Of a stretch of 64,000 nucleotides of DNA, positions 16,965 through 26,600 are shown in pieces. Within the stretch, counting starts at the first letter, position 1; each line of letters starts with the position of its first letter. The DNA is from UBA5734 sp964528645 (GTDB taxonomy: Bacteria; Bacillota; Clostridia; Saccharofermentanales; UBA5734), in the NCBI GenBank assembly GCA_964528645.1, contig CAZGSR010000009.1:1-64000 (forward strand). Reading direction: 5' to 3'. The notes beneath the pieces were generated by a model. The model was not told the origin of the DNA. It saw nothing but the letters and a program-made list of their open reading frames with translations, and ran no database searches. The position numbers and the translations under genes were made by a program.

Positions 16965-17970
16965 AAAATCATCCAGGTCAAGATCAGGGAGCATCGCCCT
17001 CGAGGCGGCTCTGGCCATCCCCCCGGTCCTGTTTTTGATCGCACTATTTCTCCAAGGTCTGGTGCATGAGCAAGCCAAGCTCGATTTGACCCGCGCCGTC
17101 GACCGGACCGCAGCCGAAATCGCTCTGGTCCTGCCGCTGGCCCATCTGGGCCAGAGCTGGCTGGATTCAAGCCTTGCTGCACTTGTTTTGGAAAAAACGG
17201 ACTTAGGCTCGGTGATCCCTTCGCTTGAATCCACTTTCGAAGGAGAGATCTCAGAATGGGCAGGGGCAATAGAAACGGCCGGTCTGCAGGTTTTTGCCCG
17301 CTCCCGGATCCACCATTGGCTGCAACAGGGTGGTGCATCGACTGGACTGGTTGACGCATCACAGATTGACGTCGTCTGGGAAGAAGATCGGAGCAGGGCC
17401 TGGCTCGTCGTGTCACAGCAGACGTCGTGGTCTGGCTATCCCTTCCAGATGACCATCCGTTCCGTGATCCCTGTGTGGCCCGGCCGCAGCGATTCTGCTG
17501 CAACCAGCCAGCCAGAAGCGCCTGGCGAATCGATCTGGGCACTGGATAATTTTACCCGTGGCAAGGCCATCCGCGCGTTGTTCCAGGCCAATCTGCCGGA
17601 TGATTTTCCTGTGATCGCGATCTGGGACAGTGGTGAGGCCACGGCCATCCACAGCATCGATCTGACAGCACCGACCTATCAGGACAGGGCCGAAGTGACA
17701 CAGGCGGTGGTCAGGCGCCTGAATCTGCTGGCCTCTTTTTCCGGGGCCGATTATAAACGTGAGGAAATCAGTCTGACCATCACCGGGTCAGAGATCACAT
17801 CCCGCCGGCTGATCCTGGTCATCCCTGAAAACAGTAGCCAGACCTGGCTCGACGAGGCCTTGTCAGAACTGGACCAGAAAGCCCGCTCCCTGGGGCTTTC
17901 CCTGGTGGTTGAACGGTATGGTGAAAACCTGCCCGCGATCGTTCCAGAGAGTCAGCAACCTGCAAGATAG
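16951..17970 (+). CDS. TadE-like pseudopilin
   Basis: A 339-residue protein with a basic leader (MRLNRKSSRSRSG) then SIALEAALAIPPVLFLIAL. If a prepilin peptidase cuts after Gly13, the Glu of SIALE falls at position +5, the hallmark of type IV pilin-like and TadE proteins. The remaining 300 residues are a predicted outer domain of no family I can name. No tadA, tadB, tadC or prepilin peptidase gene lies nearby, so assembly must use machinery encoded elsewhere. It overlaps the previous gene by 14 nt. Confidence 0.75.
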   Translation: MRLNRKSSRSRSGSIALEAALAIPPVLFLIALFLQGLVHEQAKLDLTRAVDRTAAEIALVLPLAHLGQSWLDSSLAALVLEKTDLGSVIPSLESTFEGEISEWAGAIETAGLQVFARSRIHHWLQQGGASTGLVDASQIDVVWEEDRSRAWLVVSQQTSWSGYPFQMTIRSVIPVWPGRSDSAATSQPEAPGESIWALDNFTRGKAIRALFQANLPDDFPVIAIWDSGEATAIHSIDLTAPTYQDRAEVTQAVVRRLNLLASFSGADYKREEISLTITGSEITSRRLILVIPENSSQTWLDEALSELDQKARSLGLSLVVERYGENLPAIVPESQQPAR

Positions 17971-17986
17971 CCTTCAGCTGGTTGCC

Positions 17987-18015
17987 TTGTATCTTCAAAA
18001 GGGTTGCGGTATCAT
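17987..18015 (+). promoter_or_regulatory. Predicted promoter for the yerC-like gene and secA
   Basis: TTGTAT (17987-17992), 17-bp spacer, TATCAT (18010-18015). Confidence 0.6.
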
Positions 18016-18066
18016 TTGAACGTACTTCAAGAAACAGAGCAGTAAACCTGCCGCGAGGTGGTCCAG

Positions 18067-18375
18067 ATGAAGCAAAAATTCAAAGATTCGGACACACAAT
18101 TCCTGTATCAGGCCATCCTGAGCCTGGAGGATGAATCAGAGTGCGACCGTTTTTTTGAGGATATCTGCACCATTTCGGAGATCAAATCACTGGCCCAGCG
18201 ACTTCAGGTCGCGCGCATGCTGCGCCACAAGAAAACTTACACCGAGATCTGTGATACGACCGGTGTCAGCACGGCGACAATCAGCCGGGTCAACCGCTGC
18301 CTGGAATATGGCGCAGATGGTTACAAGCTGGTCCTGGACCGACTCGAAACAGACACCGATGTGAAAGGAACCTGA
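18067..18375 (+). CDS. YerC/YecD family TrpR-like regulator
   Basis: A 102-residue protein with the TrpR-superfamily helix-turn-helix. Residues 40-62 read SLAQRLQVARMLRHKKTY and are followed by EICDTTGVSTATISRVNRCL, the recognition helix. The YerC family is close to 100 residues and of unknown target; in Bacillus it sits before pcrA, here it sits 3 nt before secA. The ATG at 18067 is preferred over the GTG at 18058 because GAGGTGG lies 5 nt upstream of the ATG. Confidence 0.88.
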   Translation: MKQKFKDSDTQFLYQAILSLEDESECDRFFEDICTISEIKSLAQRLQVARMLRHKKTYTEICDTTGVSTATISRVNRCLEYGADGYKLVLDRLETDTDVKGT

Positions 18376-18378
18376 TCC

Positions 18379-21246
<2,868 letters not shown>

Positions 21247-21305
21247 TCAGCCTGATAGTGAATGACAGCCAGATCAAAGCCAGATTGACAAAGGAGACGA
21301 CTGAC

Positions 21306-22148
21306 ATGTCTGCATTACGAAGCACGCGCGACGCCTACCTGGCGCGGATCCAGCAAGCAGCAGCCTTCATTTCAGCATCCGCTCCGGGTCCCATTGACTG
21401 TCTTCTCATCCTGGGCTCCGGTCTCGGTGCCCTCGCTGACCGTGTCGCCGCCGCCACCGTAATCGACTATGAAACGATTCCCGGTTTTCCCCAGGCGACT
21501 GTGCCGGGCCATGCCGGCAAACTGCACCTTGGCCAGTGGGGCAGCCGGCGCATCGCCGTCATGCAGGGCCGTTTCCATTATTATGAAGGTCATGCCATGG
21601 GTGAAGTGACCTTCCCGATCCGCGTCATGGCTGCACTCGGCGTCAAGACCGTGATCCTGACCAATGCCGCCGGTGGCATGGGGGAGGGGATGGCGCCCGG
21701 TGACCTGATGCAGATCACGGACCACATCAGTTTGTTCATGGAATCCCCGCTACGGGGCATGAATCTTGACAGCTTTGGCGAGCGCTTCATCGACCAGACC
21801 GAGGTCTACAGCAAGAGGCTGATCAGCCTGACTCAGGCGGCGGCCAGGGATCTGGACCAGACGTTGCACCAGGGTGTCTATTGCTTCTGCAAAGGCCCAC
21901 AGTTCGAAACACCGGCCGAAATCCGCCTCCTGCGTCAACTGGGCGCATCGGCTGCCGGGATGTCGACCGTACCGGAAGCCATCGTGGCCCGCCACTGTTC
22001 GATGGATGTGCTGGGCTTGTCCTGCATCACCAATCTAGCCGCTGGACTTTCTGGCCAGCCCTTGAGCCACAGCGAGGTCCTCGAAGTCGGTCTCATGGCG
22101 AGTGGCCGCATGATCGACCTGCTCTCTGAAATCCTCGACCGCCTGTAA
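21306..22148 (+). CDS. punA: Purine nucleoside phosphorylase (trimeric, class I)
   Basis: A 280-residue PNP that splits inosine or guanosine with phosphate into base and ribose 1-phosphate. Family signatures are LILGSGLGALADRV (about 34-47), the loop IPGFPQATVPGHAGKL (near 58-73), NAAGGMGEGMAPGDLM (about 120-135) and SxxPEAIVARH near 225-235. The ATG at 21306 is set by AAGGAG at 21291-21296; the upstream open frame begins inside the secA stop and is not used. It is followed by ahcY and an MTA/SAH deaminase, suggesting adenosyl-group salvage. Confidence 0.94.
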   Translation: MSALRSTRDAYLARIQQAAAFISASAPGPIDCLLILGSGLGALADRVAAATVIDYETIPGFPQATVPGHAGKLHLGQWGSRRIAVMQGRFHYYEGHAMGEVTFPIRVMAALGVKTVILTNAAGGMGEGMAPGDLMQITDHISLFMESPLRGMNLDSFGERFIDQTEVYSKRLISLTQAAARDLDQTLHQGVYCFCKGPQFETPAEIRLLRQLGASAAGMSTVPEAIVARHCSMDVLGLSCITNLAAGLSGQPLSHSEVLEVGLMASGRMIDLLSEILDRL

Positions 22149-22203
22149 CCGCCATAACCAGCTGACTGCCCCGCATCACCCCTATCTTCAACAGGAGCCA
22201 AGC

Positions 22204-23463
22204 ATGCCTTACGAAATCAAAGATTTAAACCTGGCCCCCTCCGGCCGCCAGAAGATCGCCTGGGCCGCAGCCAATATGCCGGTGCTCGGCAGCATCGGTG
22301 CAGAATTTGCCCGGACCAGACCCTTGTCCGGCTTGCGCATTGCCGTCAGTGTCCACGTCGAAGCCAAGACCGCCTGGCTGGCCAAAACCCTGGCAAAGGG
22401 TGGGGCAGAGGTCAGCCTGACCGGCTGTAATCCGCTGTCAACCCAGGACGATGTCGCCGCAGCGCTGGCCGAGGAAGGCATGGCGGTTTATTGCATCCAT
22501 GGCGCCGATCATGAAACCTATACCCGGAATCTACGCCAGGCCTTGTCGATCAAGCCCCATCTGGTGATTGACGATGGCGGCGATTTTGCCCACCTGCTGC
22601 ACACGACGGAAAAACACCTCACCAAGGACCTGATCGGCGGCAGTGAAGAGACGACAACCGGGGTCAAACGCCTGCGGATCCTGGAAAAGGAAGGCAAGCT
22701 GCTCTATCCGTCCATCGCAGTCAACGATGCCCGCTGCAAACATTTGTTCGACAACCGTTATGGCACCGGCCAGTCGGTCTGGACCGCGATCATGAGCCTG
22801 ACCAATCTGGTTGTAGCCGGCAAGACTGTGGTGGTCAATGGCTTTGGCATGTGTGGCAAAGGCGTGGCCCAGCGGGCCGCCGGGCTTGGTGCCCGGGTCG
22901 TCGTGACCGAGATCGATCCCGTCAAGGCTTGCGAAGCCCTGATGGAAGGCTATGATGTCATGAGCATGGACGAAGCCGCTCCCGTGGGCGATGTCTTCTG
23001 CACCGTCACCGGCTGCCGCGATGTCATCACCGAGCGTCACTTCCCTCTGATGAAAAACGGCGCCATCCTGTGCAATGCCGGCCATTTCGATGTTGAGATC
23101 AACCTGGGCCAGCTCAGCGTCCTGTCCACAGCGGTGGAACAGGCCCGCCCCGGTGTCAAGGCCTATGTGCAGCCCGACGGTCGCCGTCTGAATGTCCTGG
23201 CTGAAGGTCGCCTGGTCAATCTGGCTGGCGGCGATGGTCATCCGGCAGAGATCATGGACATGAGTTTTGCTCTCCAGGCTTTGTCGGTCCTCTACCTGGC
23301 CGAACAGGGCAGAAATCTCAAGCCAGGCGTCTACCATTTGCCGGCGGCCATCGATGACCGGGTGGCGGCACTGCTGCTTGAGCACAAAAAGCGCTCGATC
23401 GATGTTCTGACGCCTGAGCAGGCTCATTATCTGGCCAACTGGGACCTCTCGGAAGCCGAATGA
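22204..23463 (+). CDS. ahcY: Adenosylhomocysteinase (or S-inosylhomocysteine hydrolase)
   Basis: A 419-residue NAD-dependent hydrolase that splits S-adenosylhomocysteine into homocysteine and adenosine. Residues 10-30 hold the WAAANMPVL motif, STQDD near 80, DDGGD near 121, the catalytic Lys/Asp/Asn region AVNDARCKHLFDNRYG near 174-189, and the NAD loop GFGMCGKG near 214-221. It is of the short archaeal/Thermotoga type without the insert and C-terminal tail of eukaryotic enzymes. Because an SAH deaminase-type gene and a PNP flank it, the true substrate could be S-inosylhomocysteine as in methanogens; sequence alone does not decide. Confidence 0.93.
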   Translation: MPYEIKDLNLAPSGRQKIAWAAANMPVLGSIGAEFARTRPLSGLRIAVSVHVEAKTAWLAKTLAKGGAEVSLTGCNPLSTQDDVAAALAEEGMAVYCIHGADHETYTRNLRQALSIKPHLVIDDGGDFAHLLHTTEKHLTKDLIGGSEETTTGVKRLRILEKEGKLLYPSIAVNDARCKHLFDNRYGTGQSVWTAIMSLTNLVVAGKTVVVNGFGMCGKGVAQRAAGLGARVVVTEIDPVKACEALMEGYDVMSMDEAAPVGDVFCTVTGCRDVITERHFPLMKNGAILCNAGHFDVEINLGQLSVLSTAVEQARPGVKAYVQPDGRRLNVLAEGRLVNLAGGDGHPAEIMDMSFALQALSVLYLAEQGRNLKPGVYHLPAAIDDRVAALLLEHKKRSIDVLTPEQAHYLANWDLSEAE

Positions 23464-23527
23464 CCGGATGCTATCCGCTGGATCTGCTCTCAGGGCAAAT
23501 CCGAGTCTTTGTTTAAGGAGGGCCACC

Positions 23528-24862
23528 ATGCAATCAGCTGTGCTTTTTTCCTATATCCAGCTTGTCTCGCCCCTGCCAGAAGGTCCAGTCCTATCCTTAG
23601 CCAATGCTTTTGTAGCCGTAGCCAATGGCCAGATCCTCTATGCCGGACCTTTTGAAGACGCTGCCCGCCAGCAACTGAATGATGCCGTTGGCAGCCGCTA
23701 TGATACCTATGATGGCCAGCGCAAGATCCTCTGGCCGGCGATGGCCAATGCCCATGGCCATATCCCGATGACCCTGATGCGCAACCAGGCCGATGATGCC
23801 AATCTCCATACCTGGCTCTTTGACATGATTTTCCCACGCGAAAAACACCTCACCCCCGAGCATGTCAAAAATGGCACCCTGCTCGGCATGGCTGAAATGA
23901 TCCGGGCCGGAACGGGGACAGCCGCGGACATGTATTACTACAGTGAAGCGGTGGTGGAGGCGGCCGTGGCATCCGGCATGCGCTTGAATGTCTGTTTTGA
24001 TGGCAAGGCTGAGGGTCCCGATGGCAAGACCCATGTCCAGCCCGGCGCAATCGAGCGCTTCATCCGCTTGTGCCGGTCAGAGGGCGCGGGCAGGATTGAG
24101 CCAGCGTTGCTGGTCCATTCGATCTACCTCTACGAACCGTACCTGTACCGGGAACTGGCCCAGGTGGCAGTCGAGCAGCAGTGCTTCGTCCAAGTCCATA
24201 TCGGAGAGACTTCCCGGGAGGTCAACGAGTGTCTGGCCACCTATGGCCAGCGTCCGGCTGTGCAACTGGCTGAGTTTGGCTTTTTCCAGACGCCGACCGT
24301 GGCAGCCCACTGTGTCCACCTCGATGACCAGGAACGATCCATCCTGGCTGGTGCCAACATCCTGGTCGCCCATTGTCCAACCAGCAATCTCAAACTTGGC
24401 AGCGGCATGGCCGATGTCAGGGCCATGCTGGCTGCCGGTGTCAAGGTCGGTCTGGGAACCGACGGAGCTGCGAGCAACAACACCCTGAACCTGTACCAGG
24501 AAATGAAACTGGCGTCTCTGCTGGCCAAGGGCACGTCTGGCGACGCTTCCGTCCTCCCGGCAGATGACCTCATCCGCATGGCCACACTCACCGCCCAGCA
24601 GGGCCTTGGCTTTGTCCGCTCGGGCTGCATCGCACCCGGCTACCAGGCGGATCTGCAGATTCTGGATGCGGACCGTCCCAGCCTGTGGCCACTCGGCGAG
24701 CCAAATGCTGCCCTCGTCTATTCGAGTGAAGGATCCGCTGTGGAATCCCTGATGGTTGATGGCCAGTGGCTGATGTACAAGCATGAACTCCAGACCCTCG
24801 ACGAAGAAAAGATCAAGCACGATGCCTTGCGCAGTGCCACCCGCCTGAACCACCTGGCCTGA
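23528..24862 (+). CDS. mtaD: MTA/SAH deaminase-type amidohydrolase
   Basis: A 444-residue cytosolic amidohydrolase of the TrzN/MtaD group, which deaminates 5'-methylthioadenosine and S-adenosylhomocysteine to their inosyl forms. Metal ligands are visible: AHGHIP (near 73-78), the catalytic HIGE (near 225), AHCVHLDD (near 259) and GTDGAASNN near 310-318. The start at 23528 follows AAGGAGG by 6 nt. It lies 64 nt after ahcY. Family members include other deaminases, so the substrate is inferred from its neighbours. Confidence 0.85.
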   Translation: MQSAVLFSYIQLVSPLPEGPVLSLANAFVAVANGQILYAGPFEDAARQQLNDAVGSRYDTYDGQRKILWPAMANAHGHIPMTLMRNQADDANLHTWLFDMIFPREKHLTPEHVKNGTLLGMAEMIRAGTGTAADMYYYSEAVVEAAVASGMRLNVCFDGKAEGPDGKTHVQPGAIERFIRLCRSEGAGRIEPALLVHSIYLYEPYLYRELAQVAVEQQCFVQVHIGETSREVNECLATYGQRPAVQLAEFGFFQTPTVAAHCVHLDDQERSILAGANILVAHCPTSNLKLGSGMADVRAMLAAGVKVGLGTDGAASNNTLNLYQEMKLASLLAKGTSGDASVLPADDLIRMATLTAQQGLGFVRSGCIAPGYQADLQILDADRPSLWPLGEPNAALVYSSEGSAVESLMVDGQWLMYKHELQTLDEEKIKHDALRSATRLNHLA

Positions 24863-24927
24863 AAACTGCAGCTGGGACCGCCGGATCCAGCCATGGGCAA
24901 GCATCCGGCCGGTCCAGTCGCGCTCGC

Positions 24928-24955
24928 TTGACAGAACAGTGTTTCATGTTAAAAT
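24928..24955 (+). promoter_or_regulatory. Predicted tRNA-Thr promoter
   Basis: Consensus TTGACA (24928-24933), 16-bp spacer, TAAAAT (24950-24955), 14 bp before the tRNA. Confidence 0.75.
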
Positions 24956-24969
24956 AGACAAGGCTACGC

Positions 24970-25044
24970 GCCGCTGTGGCTCAGGGGTAGAGCAATTCAC
25001 TCGTAATGAATAGGTCGTGGGTCCGATTCCCACCAGCGGCTCCA
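24970..25044 (+). tRNA. tRNA-Thr (anticodon CGT)
   Basis: A full cloverleaf can be drawn. The acceptor arm is GCCGCTG with CAGCGGC, the D arm GCTC/GAGC, and the anticodon stem ATTCA/TGAAT with loop CTCGTAA, so the anticodon is CGT and reads ACG. The T arm is GTGGG/CCCAC with loop TCCGATT. The discriminator is T and the CCA end is encoded at 25042-25044. Confidence 0.97.
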
Positions 25045-25053
25045 GCAAGATGA

Positions 25054-25081
25054 AAGGACTGTCGTAACGACGGTCCTTTTT
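25054..25081 (+). terminator. Terminator after tRNA-Thr
   Basis: Stem AAGGACTGTCG / CGACGGTCCTT with loop TAA, then T run to 25081. Confidence 0.85.
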
Positions 25082-25157
25082 CTAATGTTCTGGTTCTGCT
25101 AATCTAATGGGAAAAGAGGTCCATCGTCCAATTCAGATTGACAGGGAGGAACGTATC

Positions 25158-25379
25158 ATGAATCCATTGCTCTTGAAAATCGGCGGCATGAGCTGCCAGC
25201 ATTGTGTCGCTCACGTCACCGAGGCTTTACAGGAATTACCCGGGGTGATCTCAGTCACCGTAGACCTCGCCAGCGGCCGGGCAACCCTGGAAATCGAGGA
25301 AGCCTATTTCAACATGGACGAGGCAGCCGAAGCCATTGTCGATGCTGGATACGATTTTCTCGGCCAGATCGAGCCCTGA
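25158..25379 (+). CDS. Copper chaperone-like heavy-metal-associated protein
   Basis: A 73-residue single HMA domain of the CopZ/Atx1 type. The metal site GGMSCQHC is at about residues 8-15 and the predicted beta-alpha-beta-beta-alpha-beta fold fills the protein. It would carry Cu(I) or a similar thiophilic ion in the cytoplasm. No copper ATPase or repressor is next to it. The ATG at 25158 follows GGGAGGAA; an upstream in-frame ATG at 25107 lacks a ribosome site and adds a non-family extension. Confidence 0.88.
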   Translation: MNPLLLKIGGMSCQHCVAHVTEALQELPGVISVTVDLASGRATLEIEEAYFNMDEAAEAIVDAGYDFLGQIEP

Positions 25380-25439
25380 AAATGGGCACATTCGCATGAA
25401 ATCACGAAAATATGCTCATTTATTTGATGGATCCGTCAA

Positions 25440-25467
25440 TTGATTCCAAACACCAACCGTTTATAAT
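25440..25467 (+). promoter_or_regulatory. Strong predicted promoter of the 85-residue protein gene
   Basis: TTGATT (25440-25445), 16-bp spacer, consensus TATAAT (25462-25467). The leader after it is about 80 nt and AT-rich. A short imperfect palindrome GAAAC-N9-GTTTC begins at 25469, near the likely +1. Confidence 0.7.
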
Positions 25468-25556
25468 GAAACTCATGGATGGTTTCAATTTATTGCCCAG
25501 TACCATTCGCGATTATCTGAAAATTAACCTATGTCCATCATAAGGAGGATACAACC

Positions 25557-25814
25557 ATGGGACGTTCATTTAGCATGAACAACATCGATGTCAAGAAATT
25601 CCTGCAGGCCCTCGACCATTGCAAAGGCAATGTCATGCTGGTCACCGCCGAGAACGACCGTTTCAATCTCAAGAGCAAGCTGAGCCAGCTGGCCGGCATC
25701 ATCAACCTGATCGAAGGTGGCCGCGTCGTCGATGCCAAGATCTACTGTGACGACCAGGAAGACGAGTCCTATCTCTTCCGCCTCAACCTGTTCGGCGAAG
25801 TCACGGAAGAATAA
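25557..25814 (+). CDS. Small conserved clostridial protein of unknown function
   Basis: An 85-residue, soluble, probably alpha/beta protein with the segments DVKKFLQALDHCKGNV, LKSKLSQLAGIINLIEGG and LFRLNLFGEV. I recall similar small proteins across Clostridia, sometimes labelled polyA polymerase without good reason; I cannot assign a function. AAGGAGGA at 25541-25548 is an excellent ribosome site, and it has its own promoter and terminator, so it is a well-expressed single-gene transcript. Confidence 0.85.
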   Translation: MGRSFSMNNIDVKKFLQALDHCKGNVMLVTAENDRFNLKSKLSQLAGIINLIEGGRVVDAKIYCDDQEDESYLFRLNLFGEVTEE

Positions 25815-25848
25815 TCCGTTCCAGTTATCGAGAGAATGAACCAGAGAG

Positions 25849-25876
25849 CCTGGCTGATGCGTCAGCCGGGTTTTTT
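25849..25876 (+). terminator. Terminator after the 85-residue protein gene
   Basis: Stem CCTGGCTGA / TCAGCCGGG with loop TGCG, then six T at 25871-25876. Confidence 0.9.
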
Positions 25877-25897
25877 CATGGAATTTACCAGAGCAGG

Positions 25898-25926
25898 GTG
25901 ACCAATAGCCATCTCTTTGCTATGAT
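25898..25926 (+). promoter_or_regulatory. Predicted extended -10 promoter for the 2H phosphoesterase gene
   Basis: TGC-TATGAT (25918-25926) forms an extended -10, with a weak GTGACC at -35 (17-bp spacer). The -10 ends only 6 nt before the ATG, so the mRNA may begin at the start codon. Confidence 0.5.
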
Positions 25927-25932
25927 GGAACG

Positions 25933-26469
25933 ATGGATTATGCTTTGATCGCAGGATTTGAACCCACAGGAGACTTCATGGTCCGGCACTGGATGCGCAG
26001 GCTGGCCGACCATGGGGTCAATGACCTGTACGAAAGTTTCGGTTTTGCGCCGCACATCACATTGTCGGAATTTTCGACCGAAGACTTTGCCCAGGTCGAG
26101 TCAGCGCTGCATTTGCTGGCGCAAAACGCATCCGAAATCGAGGTCCGGTTCTCGAGTCTGGGGATTTTCCCGGGATTGCAGGGTGTGCTGCATCTGGTCC
26201 CGGCTGCCAATGGCGATCTGCTGACTCTCCATCGCCAGATCCACCAGATTCTGGACCCGCTGTGCCAGGATTTTTCCCCGCTCTATCTGGAGCCGGAATG
26301 GACGCCGCACTGCACGCTGGTCCTTGAGATGGATCCGCTCGAGCTGCCCCGCGCTTATGATGCCCTGATCGACTCGTTCAAGCCATTCACAACCCGCCTG
26401 GCCAGTCTTGAAGTAATCACCTGCTGCCCCTTCCAGACCGTCCTGAATCACCCTTTGAACAAGAAATGA
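25933..26469 (+). CDS. 2H phosphoesterase / 2'-5' RNA ligase family protein
   Basis: A 178-residue member of the 2H phosphoesterase superfamily, with two catalytic HxT motifs: PHITL (about 37-41) and PHCTL (about 119-123). Such proteins act on 2'-5' phosphodiester or cyclic phosphate bonds in RNA; the substrate here is unknown. No Shine-Dalgarno sequence is visible before the ATG and the predicted -10 box is 6 nt upstream, which points to leaderless translation. Confidence 0.85.
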   Translation: MDYALIAGFEPTGDFMVRHWMRRLADHGVNDLYESFGFAPHITLSEFSTEDFAQVESALHLLAQNASEIEVRFSSLGIFPGLQGVLHLVPAANGDLLTLHRQIHQILDPLCQDFSPLYLEPEWTPHCTLVLEMDPLELPRAYDALIDSFKPFTTRLASLEVITCCPFQTVLNHPLNKK

Positions 26470-26525
26470 GCAACAGGTCCCTTCGTGATTTGGTAGCCAC
26501 CCGTGTGGCTGGGCTATGGATTTTG

Positions 26526-26534
26526 TGATAAACT
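26526..26534 (+). promoter_or_regulatory. Possible extended -10 element for the activase gene
   Basis: TGA-TAAACT at 26526-26534 with no clear -35. A small hairpin AGCCAC-ccgt-GTGGCT (26495-26510) lies just before it. TAAACT also serves as the -10 of the yajC and rpsO promoters here. Confidence 0.35.
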
Positions 26535-26600
26535 TTGATTTTAGAATTTTCATAACATGTCAACTTGGTCGATGACCACACTGTTTGGACAGGTACACAG

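Noticed and set aside
25469..25487. GAAAC-N9-GTTTC palindrome as a repressor site
   Set aside because: Only five bases per arm, and no second copy was noticed, so it is noted with the promoter but not listed as an operator.
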